From positions 1 through 45,826 of the forward strand of contig VXMD01000009.1 of NCBI GenBank assembly GCA_009841255.1: a stretch of DNA of 45,826 nucleotides. Direction: 5' to 3'. The notes beneath the pieces were generated by a model. It made no database searches and had not been told where the DNA came from. It was given only the letters and a program-made list of their open reading frames with translations. Source of the stretch: Candidatus Poribacteria bacterium (GTDB lineage Bacteria; Poribacteria; WGA-4E; WGA-3G). Positions 1 through 6,903 of the stretch are shown one piece after another. Numbering within the stretch: the stretch's first letter is position 1; the number at the start of each line of letters is the position of its first letter. A program made the position numbers and the translations under genes.

Positions 1-2
1 TC

Positions 3-803
3 ACAGATATAAATCCCCTCACGAGCAAATCAAAAGAACGCCTCGGTTACCCGACACAGAAGCCGCTCGCACTCTATGAACGCCTGATAAGTGCCTCCAG
101 CAACGAGGGGGACATCGTTTTGGATCCGTTCTGTGGGTGTGGCACGACGATCGATGCGGCACATACGCTCAAACGGAATTGGATCGGTATTGACCTAACG
201 ATTTTGGCGTTGGATCCGATGCGCCAGCGGTTGGCGGACCGGCACGGATTGGAGCCTTCAGTGGATTATCAGATCGAAGGGTATCCGACGAACATGCAGG
301 AGGTCCGTCGGTTCTTGAAGGATGGGGATAAACGGAAATATCACGACTTCTCGAACTGGGCGGTGACACGGCTTGGGTTGAAACCGACACGGGATGTCGG
401 GGACGGTGGGCATGATGGTGTCGGCGGTATGACGCTGTGGGATACGCAACAGATGAAAGAATCAAATGCCCGGATTCTAGCGGAGGTCAAGACCGGTAGA
501 CCCACGATCACGCAGGTGCGCGCCTTTTGTCAGGTAATGCGTGAGAACAATGCGGAGATCGGGATTTTTATCACGATCGCGCCTATCAGTGCGGGGATGC
601 GGCAGCAGGCGGAGAATATGGGGAGTTTTGAACATAACAGACGGAGTTACCCGCGTCTCCAATTCTGGCAGATTGATGATGCATATTTCGAGAATCCCGA
701 GATTATCAATACATTCGTTCGGTTGCCGATGGAGTGGCGGATTCGTCCGAGTCAGAAGTCGGAACGGCATTTCGGTGGGGAACAGCGGGAGTTTTTCAGA
801 TAG
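3..803 (+). CDS. DNA methyltransferase with C-terminal nuclease-like domain (5' partial)
   Basis: The reading frame is open from the window edge, so the N-terminus lies outside. The first visible residues carry the sequence GYPTQKPLALYERLI followed by VLDPFCGCGTT, which is motif X/I (the SAM-binding region) of beta-class N6-adenine/N4-cytosine methyltransferases; the catalytic DPPY motif would lie upstream of the window. The part after about residue 110 is not methyltransferase. It holds GDGGHDGVGG followed about 25 residues later by ILAEVKTG, a D...ExK arrangement like that of Mrr-type and other PD-(D/E)xK nucleases. This suggests a single-chain restriction-modification protein. The TTG at 120 lies inside the SAM motif and is not a believable start. 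The gene ends at TAG 801-803. A stand-alone methyltransferase with a non-catalytic tail cannot be excluded. No other defence gene lies beside it within the window. Confidence 0.82.
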   Translation, partial: TDINPLTSKSKERLGYPTQKPLALYERLISASSNEGDIVLDPFCGCGTTIDAAHTLKRNWIGIDLTILALDPMRQRLADRHGLEPSVDYQIEGYPTNMQEVRRFLKDGDKRKYHDFSNWAVTRLGLKPTRDVGDGGHDGVGGMTLWDTQQMKESNARILAEVKTGRPTITQVRAFCQVMRENNAEIGIFITIAPISAGMRQQAENMGSFEHNRRSYPRLQFWQIDDAYFENPEIINTFVRLPMEWRIRPSQKSERHFGGEQREFFR

Positions 804-804
804 T

Positions 805-815
805 TATAGTAAAGT
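805..815 (+). repeat. Solo MITE-terminal sequence TATAGTAAAGT
   Basis: These 11 bases are identical to the outer end of the 124-bp MITE at 6034-6157. They stand just after the stop of the methyltransferase fusion, with no matching second end nearby. This may be a relic of an excised or decayed copy, or chance. Confidence 0.35.
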
Positions 816-829
816 AAACTGTAAGTCGA

Positions 830-875
830 TCCTTATGTCTCCTTTTGTTTGATGACTTATAGGATAACATAAGGA
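830..875. repeat. Inverted repeat TCCTTATGT / ACATAAGGA
   Basis: A 9-bp perfect inverted repeat (830-838 with 867-875) with a 28-base loop lies between the methyltransferase fusion and the small secreted protein at 925. It has no T-tract on the plus side, so it is not an obvious intrinsic terminator. It could be a leader hairpin for the downstream gene or an operator. The role is unknown. Confidence 0.4.
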
Positions 876-924
876 GGGAACAAAAACAATTAGCACAAGC
901 CGTAAACCTAAGGAGGATATACGC

Positions 925-1554
925 ATGAAATATATGCGGTTGTTATTGATTCAATTTGTCCTGCTTGTATTGGGATTGGTCGGTTATTGCATTGCTACTG
1001 AGATCGGCTTTGAAGCCGAAGACGCAGATGAAATTGTAGAAATCATGGAAATTTATGAAGATAAGAAAGCTTCAGGCGGTATGTATATATCGGCGGGAAA
1101 GGGCGGGGGTGGTCGCCACCCCGGTAAAGCCGATTTCGTGATTAACGTTAGAACACCGGGTCAGTACACGATGTGGGGGCGGGTGATCGCCCAAGATACG
1201 GCGAAGGACTCTTTCCATGTCACAGTCGATCAGAAGAAAAGTCCACAACCGGGTGATGCCAACATGATCTGGGATACAGGTCAGCATCAGGAGTGGACGT
1301 GGTCAAAAGTAAAATGGCGCGAAAAGAATCCGTTAACCTTTGATCTGAAACCGGGGAAACATACCGTTACATTTTGGTGCAGGGAAGGCGATACCCGTTT
1401 GGATGCCGTTTACATGGCAATAGACCCCAACGCTGTCCCCAAACTACCGAATGAAATTGAGGGTTTTGCTGTGCATCCCCGGAATCGCTTAACGACAACT
1501 TGGGCGGCGCTAAAAAATCGGATCATTCAAAGAACTGAAGTTCTCCGTCCTTGA
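925..1554 (+). CDS. Secreted carbohydrate-binding-module-like protein with LTTTW tail
   Basis: A 209-residue protein with an excellent ribosome-binding site (AGGAGG at 911-916, nine bases before the ATG). Residues 1-25 form a signal peptide (charged start, long Leu/Val stretch, then ATE). The body starts with GFEAEDAD and holds RTPGQYTMWGRV and a late FWCREGDTRLDAVYM segment. This pattern resembles CBM6/35-like beta-sandwich domains, in which an xFEAExA start and an xxLDxVxx end are usual; I infer a sugar-binding role without a named family match. The end GFAVHPRNRLTTTWAALKNR is nearly the same as the ends of the LamG-like proteins at 4513-5214 and 6172-6867, although the rest differs. The 3' end overlaps the convergent binding-protein gene by 32 bases. 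Confidence 0.75.
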   Translation: MKYMRLLLIQFVLLVLGLVGYCIATEIGFEAEDADEIVEIMEIYEDKKASGGMYISAGKGGGGRHPGKADFVINVRTPGQYTMWGRVIAQDTAKDSFHVTVDQKKSPQPGDANMIWDTGQHQEWTWSKVKWREKNPLTFDLKPGKHTVTFWCREGDTRLDAVYMAIDPNAVPKLPNEIEGFAVHPRNRLTTTWAALKNRIIQRTEVLRP

Positions 1555-2686
1555 CGATCATTAAAATCTGGTCATACAGTGCATCTCCGTCGGGATTAAA
1601 AGCGTAACTGCCTAATTTACCCAAAATTGTGGGAAAATCCGTCGTCTGTGCGAGTGCGTCCCGAATGGCGGTCGGATCCGTCGATCGTGCTGTCTTAATT
1701 GCATTGGCGAGAACGTAGAGAGTCGCATACGACTGTGCCGCCCACGGTTCGGGTTCAATACCGTATGTCGCCCGATAATTTCGAACGAAGGCTTGGTTTC
1801 CGGGGGCATCAGATATACTGGACCATCCGATAAAACCTATTGTTCCTTCGGCACCCTCACCCGCCTTTTGGAGTTCATCCCTGGTTAAATCCGGAGCAAT
1901 CACCTGAATCGTGTCGGGAAAATCTACTTCGGGTGTTTGCGCGAGAATCCCCGCGATTTCTTGTGAAAGTGCAGAGATAAAGAGCACTTCCGGCACCATC
2001 GCCATGATATTCGTTAATTGCTGCGAAAAATCGGTATCGCCGGTTTGGAAGGTTTCCTGAGTTAGAATCTCGACCCCGTTTGCCTCAAGCACTGTTCTTA
2101 GCACTTCGTTGCTACTTCTGGAATAGACATCAATCTCATCATAGATCGTTGCCACTTTTTTATAGCCGAGTTTCTCCTGCGTCGCCATCACACCACTGGG
2201 GATACTTATATCCACGGCGAGACTGGTGCGGAAGACAAAACCCCCGATCGTGCTCAAACCCGCCGCGGAGGAGACCGAACTGAAAGCTATGACCTTATTC
2301 TTCTGCGCAATTGGAGCCGCTTCTTTAAGGTGCGTCGAGATCGCGAGCCCAACGATAGCAGGTACGCCTTGACCCACCAAGTGCTGTACAGCCGCCTTTG
2401 CCCCGTCTGGGGAACTCATATCGTCCACAGTGATAAACGTGAGATTTAGATCACCACGGCTGTTAATCTCTTCTCGTGCCAACTCAAAGCCGCGTTGCAT
2501 CGGGAACCCATACGGTTCGGCATGATGCCCTGTCAGTGCTACGACAACACCGATCGGAATCTCTTCACGCACGATCCGAGGCATTTCGTCATCAGATATT
2601 ACCGAGACGACCTTATCACAACTGGAAAGTCCGACAGTAATAATTGTGAATAAAAACGTAGATGTTATAATTCCTCTTATATCCAT
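1523..2686 (-). CDS. ABC-type branched-chain amino acid-like substrate-binding lipoprotein
   Basis: A 387-residue protein of the Peripla_BP_6 (LivJ/LivK-like) family. The N-terminus has a signal sequence ending in the lipobox LSSC (Cys23), so it is probably lipid-anchored. The core is typical of the family: IPIGVVVALTGHHAEPYG, then RGFELAREEIN, then DDMSSPDGAKAAVQHLVGQ and VPAIVGL, with a late GTIGFIGWSS. It would bind amide- or amino-acid-like ligands for an ABC importer, but no permease or ATPase gene is in the window. It could therefore serve a transporter encoded elsewhere, or act as a sensor. It lies downstream of the truncated FGE-like gene on the same strand, separated by a REP-like hairpin. 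A possible ribosome-binding site, AAAGG, stands before the ATG. Confidence 0.85.
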   Translation of the reverse strand: MDIRGIITSTFLFTIITVGLSSCDKVVSVISDDEMPRIVREEIPIGVVVALTGHHAEPYGFPMQRGFELAREEINSRGDLNLTFITVDDMSSPDGAKAAVQHLVGQGVPAIVGLAISTHLKEAAPIAQKNKVIAFSSVSSAAGLSTIGGFVFRTSLAVDISIPSGVMATQEKLGYKKVATIYDEIDVYSRSSNEVLRTVLEANGVEILTQETFQTGDTDFSQQLTNIMAMVPEVLFISALSQEIAGILAQTPEVDFPDTIQVIAPDLTRDELQKAGEGAEGTIGFIGWSSISDAPGNQAFVRNYRATYGIEPEPWAAQSYATLYVLANAIKTARSTDPTAIRDALAQTTDFPTILGKLGSYAFNPDGDALYDQILMIVKDGELQFFE

Positions 2687-2738
2687 ATCAAATTGCCTTT
2701 ATATGGTAGGTTTTAGAATTACTTTGACATGCTGCATC

Positions 2739-2762
2739 GGCGAGGTTAGAAACCTCGCCTAC
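2739..2762 (-). repeat. REP-like hairpin with GTAG foot
   Basis: A perfect 9-bp stem (GGCGAGGTT/AACCTCGCC) with the 3-base loop AGA, followed on the plus strand by TAC. On the minus strand this reads GTAG then the palindrome, the layout of classical REP elements. A second half-hairpin of the same style (GGGTTGGGAGACCT, 2785-2798) lies just beside it, at the point where the FGE-like gene breaks off. Confidence 0.65.
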
Positions 2763-2794
2763 CGTGATAGGGGGTGCGTTTCGGGTTGGGAGAC

Positions 2795-3388
2795 CTAAGA
2801 GATGTTGCCTGCCATATCGTATAAACCGTAGCCGTTGGGTGGGTACTGCCCGACAGCGATGGGAGCGTTGTGATACCGTCCATAGTTTGCGTGGGTTGCA
2901 TCATAAGTATCACCCCAGGGATACACTTTCCCGCTCAGTCCACCGAGCGCGGCTTTCTCCCATTCTGCCTCTGTTGGCAATCTCTTCCCTGCCCATTCTG
3001 CGTAAGCCATCGCTGCGTACCAGCTGACGTAAATAACGGGATGGTCGGCTTTGCCTTCCGGATAGATGTTGCCCTCCCAGAGTCGGAGATATACGCCGTC
3101 GTGATATTCCGTCGCAATGTTATCTTTTTGCCACTGCGGATTTGCATCGACGAATGCTTTGTATTGGGCGTTTGTTATCTCGTGGGTGTCCATATAGAAC
3201 GCATCGACATAGACGGTATGTACGGGACGCGCATTGGCGGCTCCGTCGTCACTCCCCATTTCAAATTCACCCGCTGGAATCAGGACCATACCCTCAGGGA
3301 CATCATCTGCGTAAGGAATGTGTTGTGTATGACAGATCCACAAGACAGTGGAAATAAGAATGAATGCAATTTCTTTTCGAATTATCAT
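2795..3388 (-). CDS. Formylglycine-generating-enzyme (SUMF1/EgtB/PvdO) family protein, C-terminally truncated
   Basis: A 197-residue product with an N-terminal signal segment and the start of a sulfatase-modifying-factor domain: GMVLIPAGEFEMGSDDG, VDAFYMDTHEITNAQYKAFV, HPVIYVSWYAAMAYAEWAGKRLPTEAEWEKAA, VYPWGD and GYGLYDMAGN. Family members continue from this last motif as GNVWEWxxDWY and run about 60-80 residues further, through an RVxRGGSW segment to GFR. Here the frame ends in GNIS and a stop, so the C-terminal third is missing. No remnant of WEW or RGGSW is visible in the roughly 100 bases before the next gene; REP-like hairpin sequence is found instead. It is probably a pseudogene. AAGGGG precedes the ATG, so translation would still start well. 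Whether it was once a sulfatase activator or only a fold homologue cannot be told. Confidence 0.8.
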   Translation of the reverse strand: MIIRKEIAFILISTVLWICHTQHIPYADDVPEGMVLIPAGEFEMGSDDGAANARPVHTVYVDAFYMDTHEITNAQYKAFVDANPQWQKDNIATEYHDGVYLRLWEGNIYPEGKADHPVIYVSWYAAMAYAEWAGKRLPTEAEWEKAALGGLSGKVYPWGDTYDATHANYGRYHNAPIAVGQYPPNGYGLYDMAGNIS

Positions 3389-3412
3389 TGGGTCCCCTTG
3401 TTTGTGGAGGCT

Positions 3413-3922
3413 CTAAGACTGCTTGTTCACCAAATAAATTCCGGTTGCGACTAACCCAGTCCCTACCAACAAACCGAGGCTCAGTTCCTCCCCTAAAATC
3501 AGATAGCTGAACAGAACACCGGATATCGGCATCAGGAAGCCTAAAATTACCAGTTTGCTCGCCTTGTATCTTCTTAGCAGGGATGTCAACACCAAAAAGC
3601 AGAAACCTGTGACAATCCATCCTTGGTAGAGCAAGCCTGCACTGCTTTGTAGCGTCCATTCGATCGGCGTATCGCCCTCAAAAATGAGACTCAGGACGTA
3701 AAAGCAGGGCATGCTTAGACCTAACAGCCAGACGAGGAGTCGGTACGGGTGAATCTCCTGAACGAACACCTTTGTCAATGTGATGCGGAGTCCCAAGAAA
3801 CACGACCCGAGGGTTACGATTATATCGCCGATGAGGTACTCTGTGATGCCGCCACCTTGTAAATTCGGCACGATTGCGAGAAAAACACCACCGAAGGCAA
3901 CGAAAATTCCCAGGCCTTTCAT
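3413..3922 (-). CDS. DMT-family (EamA) transporter, C-terminal part of a frameshifted gene
   Basis: 169 residues with about five or six hydrophobic helices and a typical second EamA repeat (GDIIVTLGSCFLGLRITLTKVF, then ending GTGLVATGIYLVNKQS). The frame is open further upstream of its ATG, through IFFYLYPFFTVLFGHFYLPNDRLST, which is expected EamA sequence lying in the wrong frame for the upstream part. So this is the second half of the gene that starts at 4311 and is not a separate gene, although the ATGA overlap at 3919-3922 would allow reinitiation. Export substrate unknown. Confidence 0.75.
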   Translation of the reverse strand: MKGLGIFVAFGGVFLAIVPNLQGGGITEYLIGDIIVTLGSCFLGLRITLTKVFVQEIHPYRLLVWLLGLSMPCFYVLSLIFEGDTPIEWTLQSSAGLLYQGWIVTGFCFLVLTSLLRRYKASKLVILGFLMPISGVLFSYLILGEELSLGLLVGTGLVATGIYLVNKQS

Positions 3923-4311
3923 GGTGGAGAGTCGATCGTTTGGAAGATAGAAGTGTCCGAACAGGACTGTGAAGAACGGGTAGAGATAGAAAAAAATGGT
4001 TGCCCGAGAGGCTGTTTGAGGTGGGTGCCGATGTTCAACGTAATCGTATGCAGGGCGTAGAGGACGGCGATCAGCAGCAATCGACGGAGTTCCTCAAAGC
4101 GCATCCGCATCGACATCCCATAGTAGAGCCCTATTCCGCCAACAGCAATAATACCTAATATGCAACGGAAGAGTGCCATTTTTAGCGGCGGGAAACCTTG
4201 TAGCCCGATTTTAACGGCAAGGGCACCGCCACCCATAAGGGAAACGATCAGCGATGCGAGGACGATAATTTTACCTGATGGGTCTTCGTTCCGAAATTCT
4301 TTTTCAAGCAT
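3919..4311 (-). CDS. DMT-family (EamA) transporter, N-terminal part of a frameshifted gene
   Basis: The first about 95 residues look like a normal EamA N-terminal repeat (IIVLASLIVSLMGGGALAVKIGL, LKMALFRCILGIIAVGGIGLYYG, then YALHTITLNIGTHL). After THL the frame runs into polar sequence that does not fit a membrane protein (QPLGQPFFSISTRSSQS). In another frame the same DNA reads QTASRATIFFYLYPFF, which does fit. From 3413 to 4311 there are 899 bases, one short of a 300-codon gene. That fits a single-base deletion near 4010-4025, or a sequencing error at that place. Confidence 0.75.
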   Translation of the reverse strand: MLEKEFRNEDPSGKIIVLASLIVSLMGGGALAVKIGLQGFPPLKMALFRCILGIIAVGGIGLYYGMSMRMRFEELRRLLLIAVLYALHTITLNIGTHLKQPLGQPFFSISTRSSQSCSDTSIFQTIDSPP

Positions 4312-4432
4312 AGATATAATAATAGCACAGTCTTGAAAGGCGAGTCAAGATGAAGGTAATTTCTACACAGATAATGTCCTTATGTGACTTAAGAGGGGGT
4401 TGGTAGTCTGTAGGGTTTACGTCTAAGATCCT

Positions 4433-4455
4433 GTGCGGTTGGAAACCACACCTAC
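4433..4455 (-). repeat. REP-like hairpin with GTAG foot
   Basis: Stem GTGCGGTT with AACCACAC (one mismatch), loop GGA, followed by CTAC on the plus strand, so GTAG stands at the 5' foot on the minus strand. It lies in the 200-base gap between the frameshifted transporter and the LamG-like gene. Confidence 0.55.
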
Positions 4456-4512
4456 CGGACTTGGATGCCAAGGCGTTTATTTTTTTAAACCAACGGTTTG
4501 AAGTGGCGCCAG

Positions 4513-5214
4513 TTATCGCTGCTTGAGTTGTCCCCATATTAGGGTTAATCTCACCTCTGGGGAGACGTTCAATCCGGAAATGGTGAAGGAATCCGCCCAT
4601 GCCGCGCCGACCCACTCGTTTGCGATGTTAATGCCTTCCATGACAAAACCGAGGATTTCGATTTTATCGAAGTTTGCATCTTGGAACGCTGCACGGAGTT
4701 TGCCGTCCGCAAACAGCACAAAACGTCCGGCATTAAACTGGAGTTCCATCTTTTTCAGGACATCCGTATCCCAGCGGGTGCGTGGCTCTCTGGAGAGCCG
4801 AGTTCGGAAGGGATGGCTGCTCCCTTTACCGTCGAAACGCCGCGCTCTGATTTCATCTGGGAAAAACACGTAGAAGAACGGATCTTCTTTCGGAGTGTCC
4901 GGAAAACGGCGTCCTACACAAAAACCGAAACGTGTTTTGTCGCCCCCGAAGTCGTTTATTGTGATTGTGAAGTTTCTGTAGGGCGGTGGGAGCGCTGTGA
5001 ATTGGTAGAGCTCGTATTCTACATCCCAGTCGCGGTTGACCTCTGCGTGTAAGAACCCGTCACTGACTTTCCAGATGGAATCGTTTCCGACGACGCGCCA
5101 CGCCTCGGGCTTTTCGGCATCGAAATCGTCGCGCCACGTCTCGGCGGAGGCGGCAAAGATGCAGCTTATGAGCATATAGAGAAATATGAGGCGTGTTGCG
5201 TTTTTATGTAGCAT
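4513..5214 (-). CDS. Secreted LamG/DUF1080-like protein with C-terminal tail (copy 2 of module)
   Basis: 233 residues with a signal peptide (about 1-25, ending ASAE) followed by WRDDFDAEKPEAWRVVGND. The order of motifs (a DDF start, WKVSDGFLHAE, a middle FTIT strand, MELQFNAGRFVLFADGKL, and a late DSFTISG) is that of concanavalin-like jelly-roll domains of the LamG/DUF1080 type. No catalytic residues can be named. It is a paralogue of the product at 6172-6867, with motif-by-motif correspondence (VGNDSxWxVxDGFLxAE; DANFDxI). It ends LNVSPEVRLTLIWGQLKQR, the tail shared with two other secreted proteins here. It starts only three bases after the stop of the W/Y-rich gene at 5218-5961, so the two are surely cotranscribed. 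Confidence 0.75.
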   Translation of the reverse strand: MLHKNATRLIFLYMLISCIFAASAETWRDDFDAEKPEAWRVVGNDSIWKVSDGFLHAEVNRDWDVEYELYQFTALPPPYRNFTITINDFGGDKTRFGFCVGRRFPDTPKEDPFFYVFFPDEIRARRFDGKGSSHPFRTRLSREPRTRWDTDVLKKMELQFNAGRFVLFADGKLRAAFQDANFDKIEILGFVMEGINIANEWVGAAWADSFTISGLNVSPEVRLTLIWGQLKQR

Positions 5215-5217
5215 AGA

Positions 5218-5961
5218 CTAATTGATTTTGATGCAGTCGTACCACTGTTGTGTTTTCTTTCCTTTTCGGCTCAGGACCCCAGGTTCGCGTTCGACTGGGG
5301 GACCGAAGTCTCCATCTTTCTGTTTTAGGACGTTCCAGTCGGGTGGGAACCATGTTCTGAGGGTTTTGCAGTTGACTTCAACGGTTTCGCCCTCCCATCC
5401 ACCGATTTTGTAATACATCGGGCAGACCCACCGTTCTGCGCCGCGGGCATACCGCCGCCAGCCAATGACGGAGGCTTGTGCTCGGATAATGTTGCCGTCC
5501 CGCCAGTGTCGTTCGACGCCGCTCCACGGATAGCCCGTCGTTCCGCCGCCGACACTAATTTCACTCCATCCTAAATCGTCGCGGAGCGTAATATAGGAGA
5601 AGTTTGTGCCCCACGGTGTGTCATCTGTGCCGAAATACCACCGCTGTCCACGATACCAACGGAGCGCGCCCCGGATGCTTGAACGGGAAACCGATGCACT
5701 TTCGATGGTTTCTACGATGTCGAACCGTCCCCTATTGTTATAGGGGTTGTGGACACCGGCGCAGAGGGTCAGCGAGTTGACTTCAGGTCCGAACCACGTG
5801 CCGTTTGATCCCGGAGTTCTATAATAGAACCCTGAATTCACGGGTTGCGCACGTTCCCCTGGGTTTAGCCTTGCTCTGGCGTGGGTCGTCCAAAAGGCGA
5901 TGCCGAGAACCACCACGAGTAGGAATACGTCAAAAATTAGGTCCAAGTTTTTTCGTAACAT
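5218..5961 (-). CDS. Secreted/anchored W- and Y-rich protein of unknown family (copy 2 of module)
   Basis: 247 residues. The N-terminus (LIFDVFLLVVVLGIAFWTT) is a signal peptide or anchor. I do not recognise the family. It is a clear paralogue of the product at 6904-7665. Shared blocks in order are WFGPExxSxxLC, a Gly-Phe-Asp-Ile segment, WYRxQxWxFxTxDTPWGT, LGWxxI, TTGxPWSGxExHWRDG, a YYKxG block, and a final LSRxxKxxxxWYDC. One Cys near residue 66 and one near the C-terminus are kept in both copies and could form a disulfide. Many Trp and Tyr residues suggest a carbohydrate-facing beta protein, but this is inference. It is the first gene of the second module, behind the heptad repeats and MITE. 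Confidence 0.7.
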   Translation of the reverse strand: MLRKNLDLIFDVFLLVVVLGIAFWTTHARARLNPGERAQPVNSGFYYRTPGSNGTWFGPEVNSLTLCAGVHNPYNNRGRFDIVETIESASVSRSSIRGALRWYRGQRWYFGTDDTPWGTNFSYITLRDDLGWSEISVGGGTTGYPWSGVERHWRDGNIIRAQASVIGWRRYARGAERWVCPMYYKIGGWEGETVEVNCKTLRTWFPPDWNVLKQKDGDFGPPVEREPGVLSRKGKKTQQWYDCIKIN

Positions 5962-5967
5962 TTTTTT

Positions 5968-6004
5968 ATAGTTACCAGTGACCAGTTGTCAGTTATCAGT
6001 TAAG
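5968..6004. repeat. Heptad-like CAGTTATCAGTT repeat, left piece
   Basis: The sequence holds degenerate 7-8-base units of the type AGTTGTC/AGTTATC/AGTTAAG. The same family occurs at 14168-14275, 14825-14957 and 16467-16554. A short piece in the same direction (GGTTATCAGCGGTCAG, 6160-6175) lies beyond the MITE. Confidence 0.5.
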
Positions 6005-6033
6005 ATGCTCTTTTGCAAGAAAAGTTATCCTTT

Positions 6034-6157
6034 TATAGTAAAGTCCAAAAACCTGTGAACACTTTTATGGTCGCGTAGCCTGTTCGTCTGCGTGCTAAAG
6101 AGGCACAAACTAACAGTTTATGCTACAGCAGTCAACTTATTTTTCCACTTTACTATA
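6034..6157. mobile_element. MITE, 124 bp, copy 1
   Basis: The ends are inverted repeats (TATAGTAAAGT at 6034-6044 and its complement ACTTTACTATA at 6147-6157). The 124-bp interior is about 90% the same as 42549-42672 by eye, and both copies have equal length. It contains no coding frame. Inside are two small hairpins (around GCACAAACTAACAGTTTATG with a GCTAC tail, and around GTAGCCTGTTCGTCTGC), similar in style to the REP-like hairpins of the window. It sits between the two paralogous secreted modules. Confidence 0.8.
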
Positions 6158-6171
6158 ATGGTTATCAGCGG

Positions 6172-6867
6172 TCAGGGTTGTTTTTGTTTCAAACTTGCCC
6201 ATGCAGTTGTTAATTTCCGTTTTGGTGAGACTGCGAGTCCGTCAATCGTAAATGTGTTTACCCACGCGCTCCCTCTGTTAACGTCCTCTGTAACAAATCC
6301 GGCGAGTACGAAGGCGATGGTGTCAATGTGATCGAAGTTTGCATCCGTGAAGTCGAGGCGGGACTCACCATCCGCATTCAATTGGAATCTTCCGTCTTTG
6401 AAGTGGAGTTCCATCTGTTGGAGGGCATCGGTGTTCCAGCGTCGTTCGGGTCCGACAAACACACCGCTCCCCCGTGCGGCTTGCATATCGTTCGTAAAAA
6501 AGAGATAGTAGCCGAATTCCTCCACCTCGGTCAAGGGATTTTGGAAGTGCTTTGCGAGTGCAATGCCGAATCGAGCACGCGCGGCACCGACAGTCTCAAG
6601 GGTGATTGTAAAGTCATTATAAGGACCCGGATAGGCGATGAGTTGGTAGCGTTCAAATATGACGCTCCATTGGTTTTGTGCCTGAATTTCTGCCCTCAAA
6701 AATCCATCCTCGACCGTCCAGACAGAATCGTTTCCGACGTGCCGCCAGTCCTCTACCGCCTCTTGTTCAAAGTGATCCTCCCAAAAAGCGGCGTTTGTGT
6801 TCGCTTGCAAAAGGAGCACGGAGTAAAAAATGATGAGTGCTTTCAGCGTCCCTGTAATGTTTTTCAT
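6172..6867 (-). CDS. Secreted LamG/DUF1080-like protein with LTTAW tail (copy 1 of module)
   Basis: 231 residues with a signal peptide (about 1-27, ending TNAA) and a jelly-roll-like body: FWEDHFEQEAVEDWRHVGND, VWTVEDGFLRAE, FTITLETVG, MELHFKDGRFQLNADGE, DANFDHIDTIAFVLAG, NTFTIDG. It is a paralogue of the protein at 4513-5214 and probably binds or processes glycans outside the cytoplasm, although no active-site residues can be identified. It ends LAVSPKRKLTTAWASLKQKQ. It follows the W/Y-rich gene after 36 bases on the same strand. The MITE begins 15 bases beyond its stop and may have been inserted just behind the gene. Confidence 0.75.
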   Translation of the reverse strand: MKNITGTLKALIIFYSVLLLQANTNAAFWEDHFEQEAVEDWRHVGNDSVWTVEDGFLRAEIQAQNQWSVIFERYQLIAYPGPYNDFTITLETVGAARARFGIALAKHFQNPLTEVEEFGYYLFFTNDMQAARGSGVFVGPERRWNTDALQQMELHFKDGRFQLNADGESRLDFTDANFDHIDTIAFVLAGFVTEDVNRGSAWVNTFTIDGLAVSPKRKLTTAWASLKQKQP

Positions 6868-6903
6868 TTAAATTCTTAATCTTCATGAAACCGCGCCAGC
6901 GGA

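Noticed and set aside
2870-3454. A 194-codon open frame on the plus strand
   Set aside because: Antisense to the FGE-like gene, no ribosome-binding site or recognisable domain.
4304-4615. A 103-codon open frame on the minus strand across the gap after the LamG-like gene
   Set aside because: Covers the end of that gene and a REP-like hairpin; composition is not protein-like.
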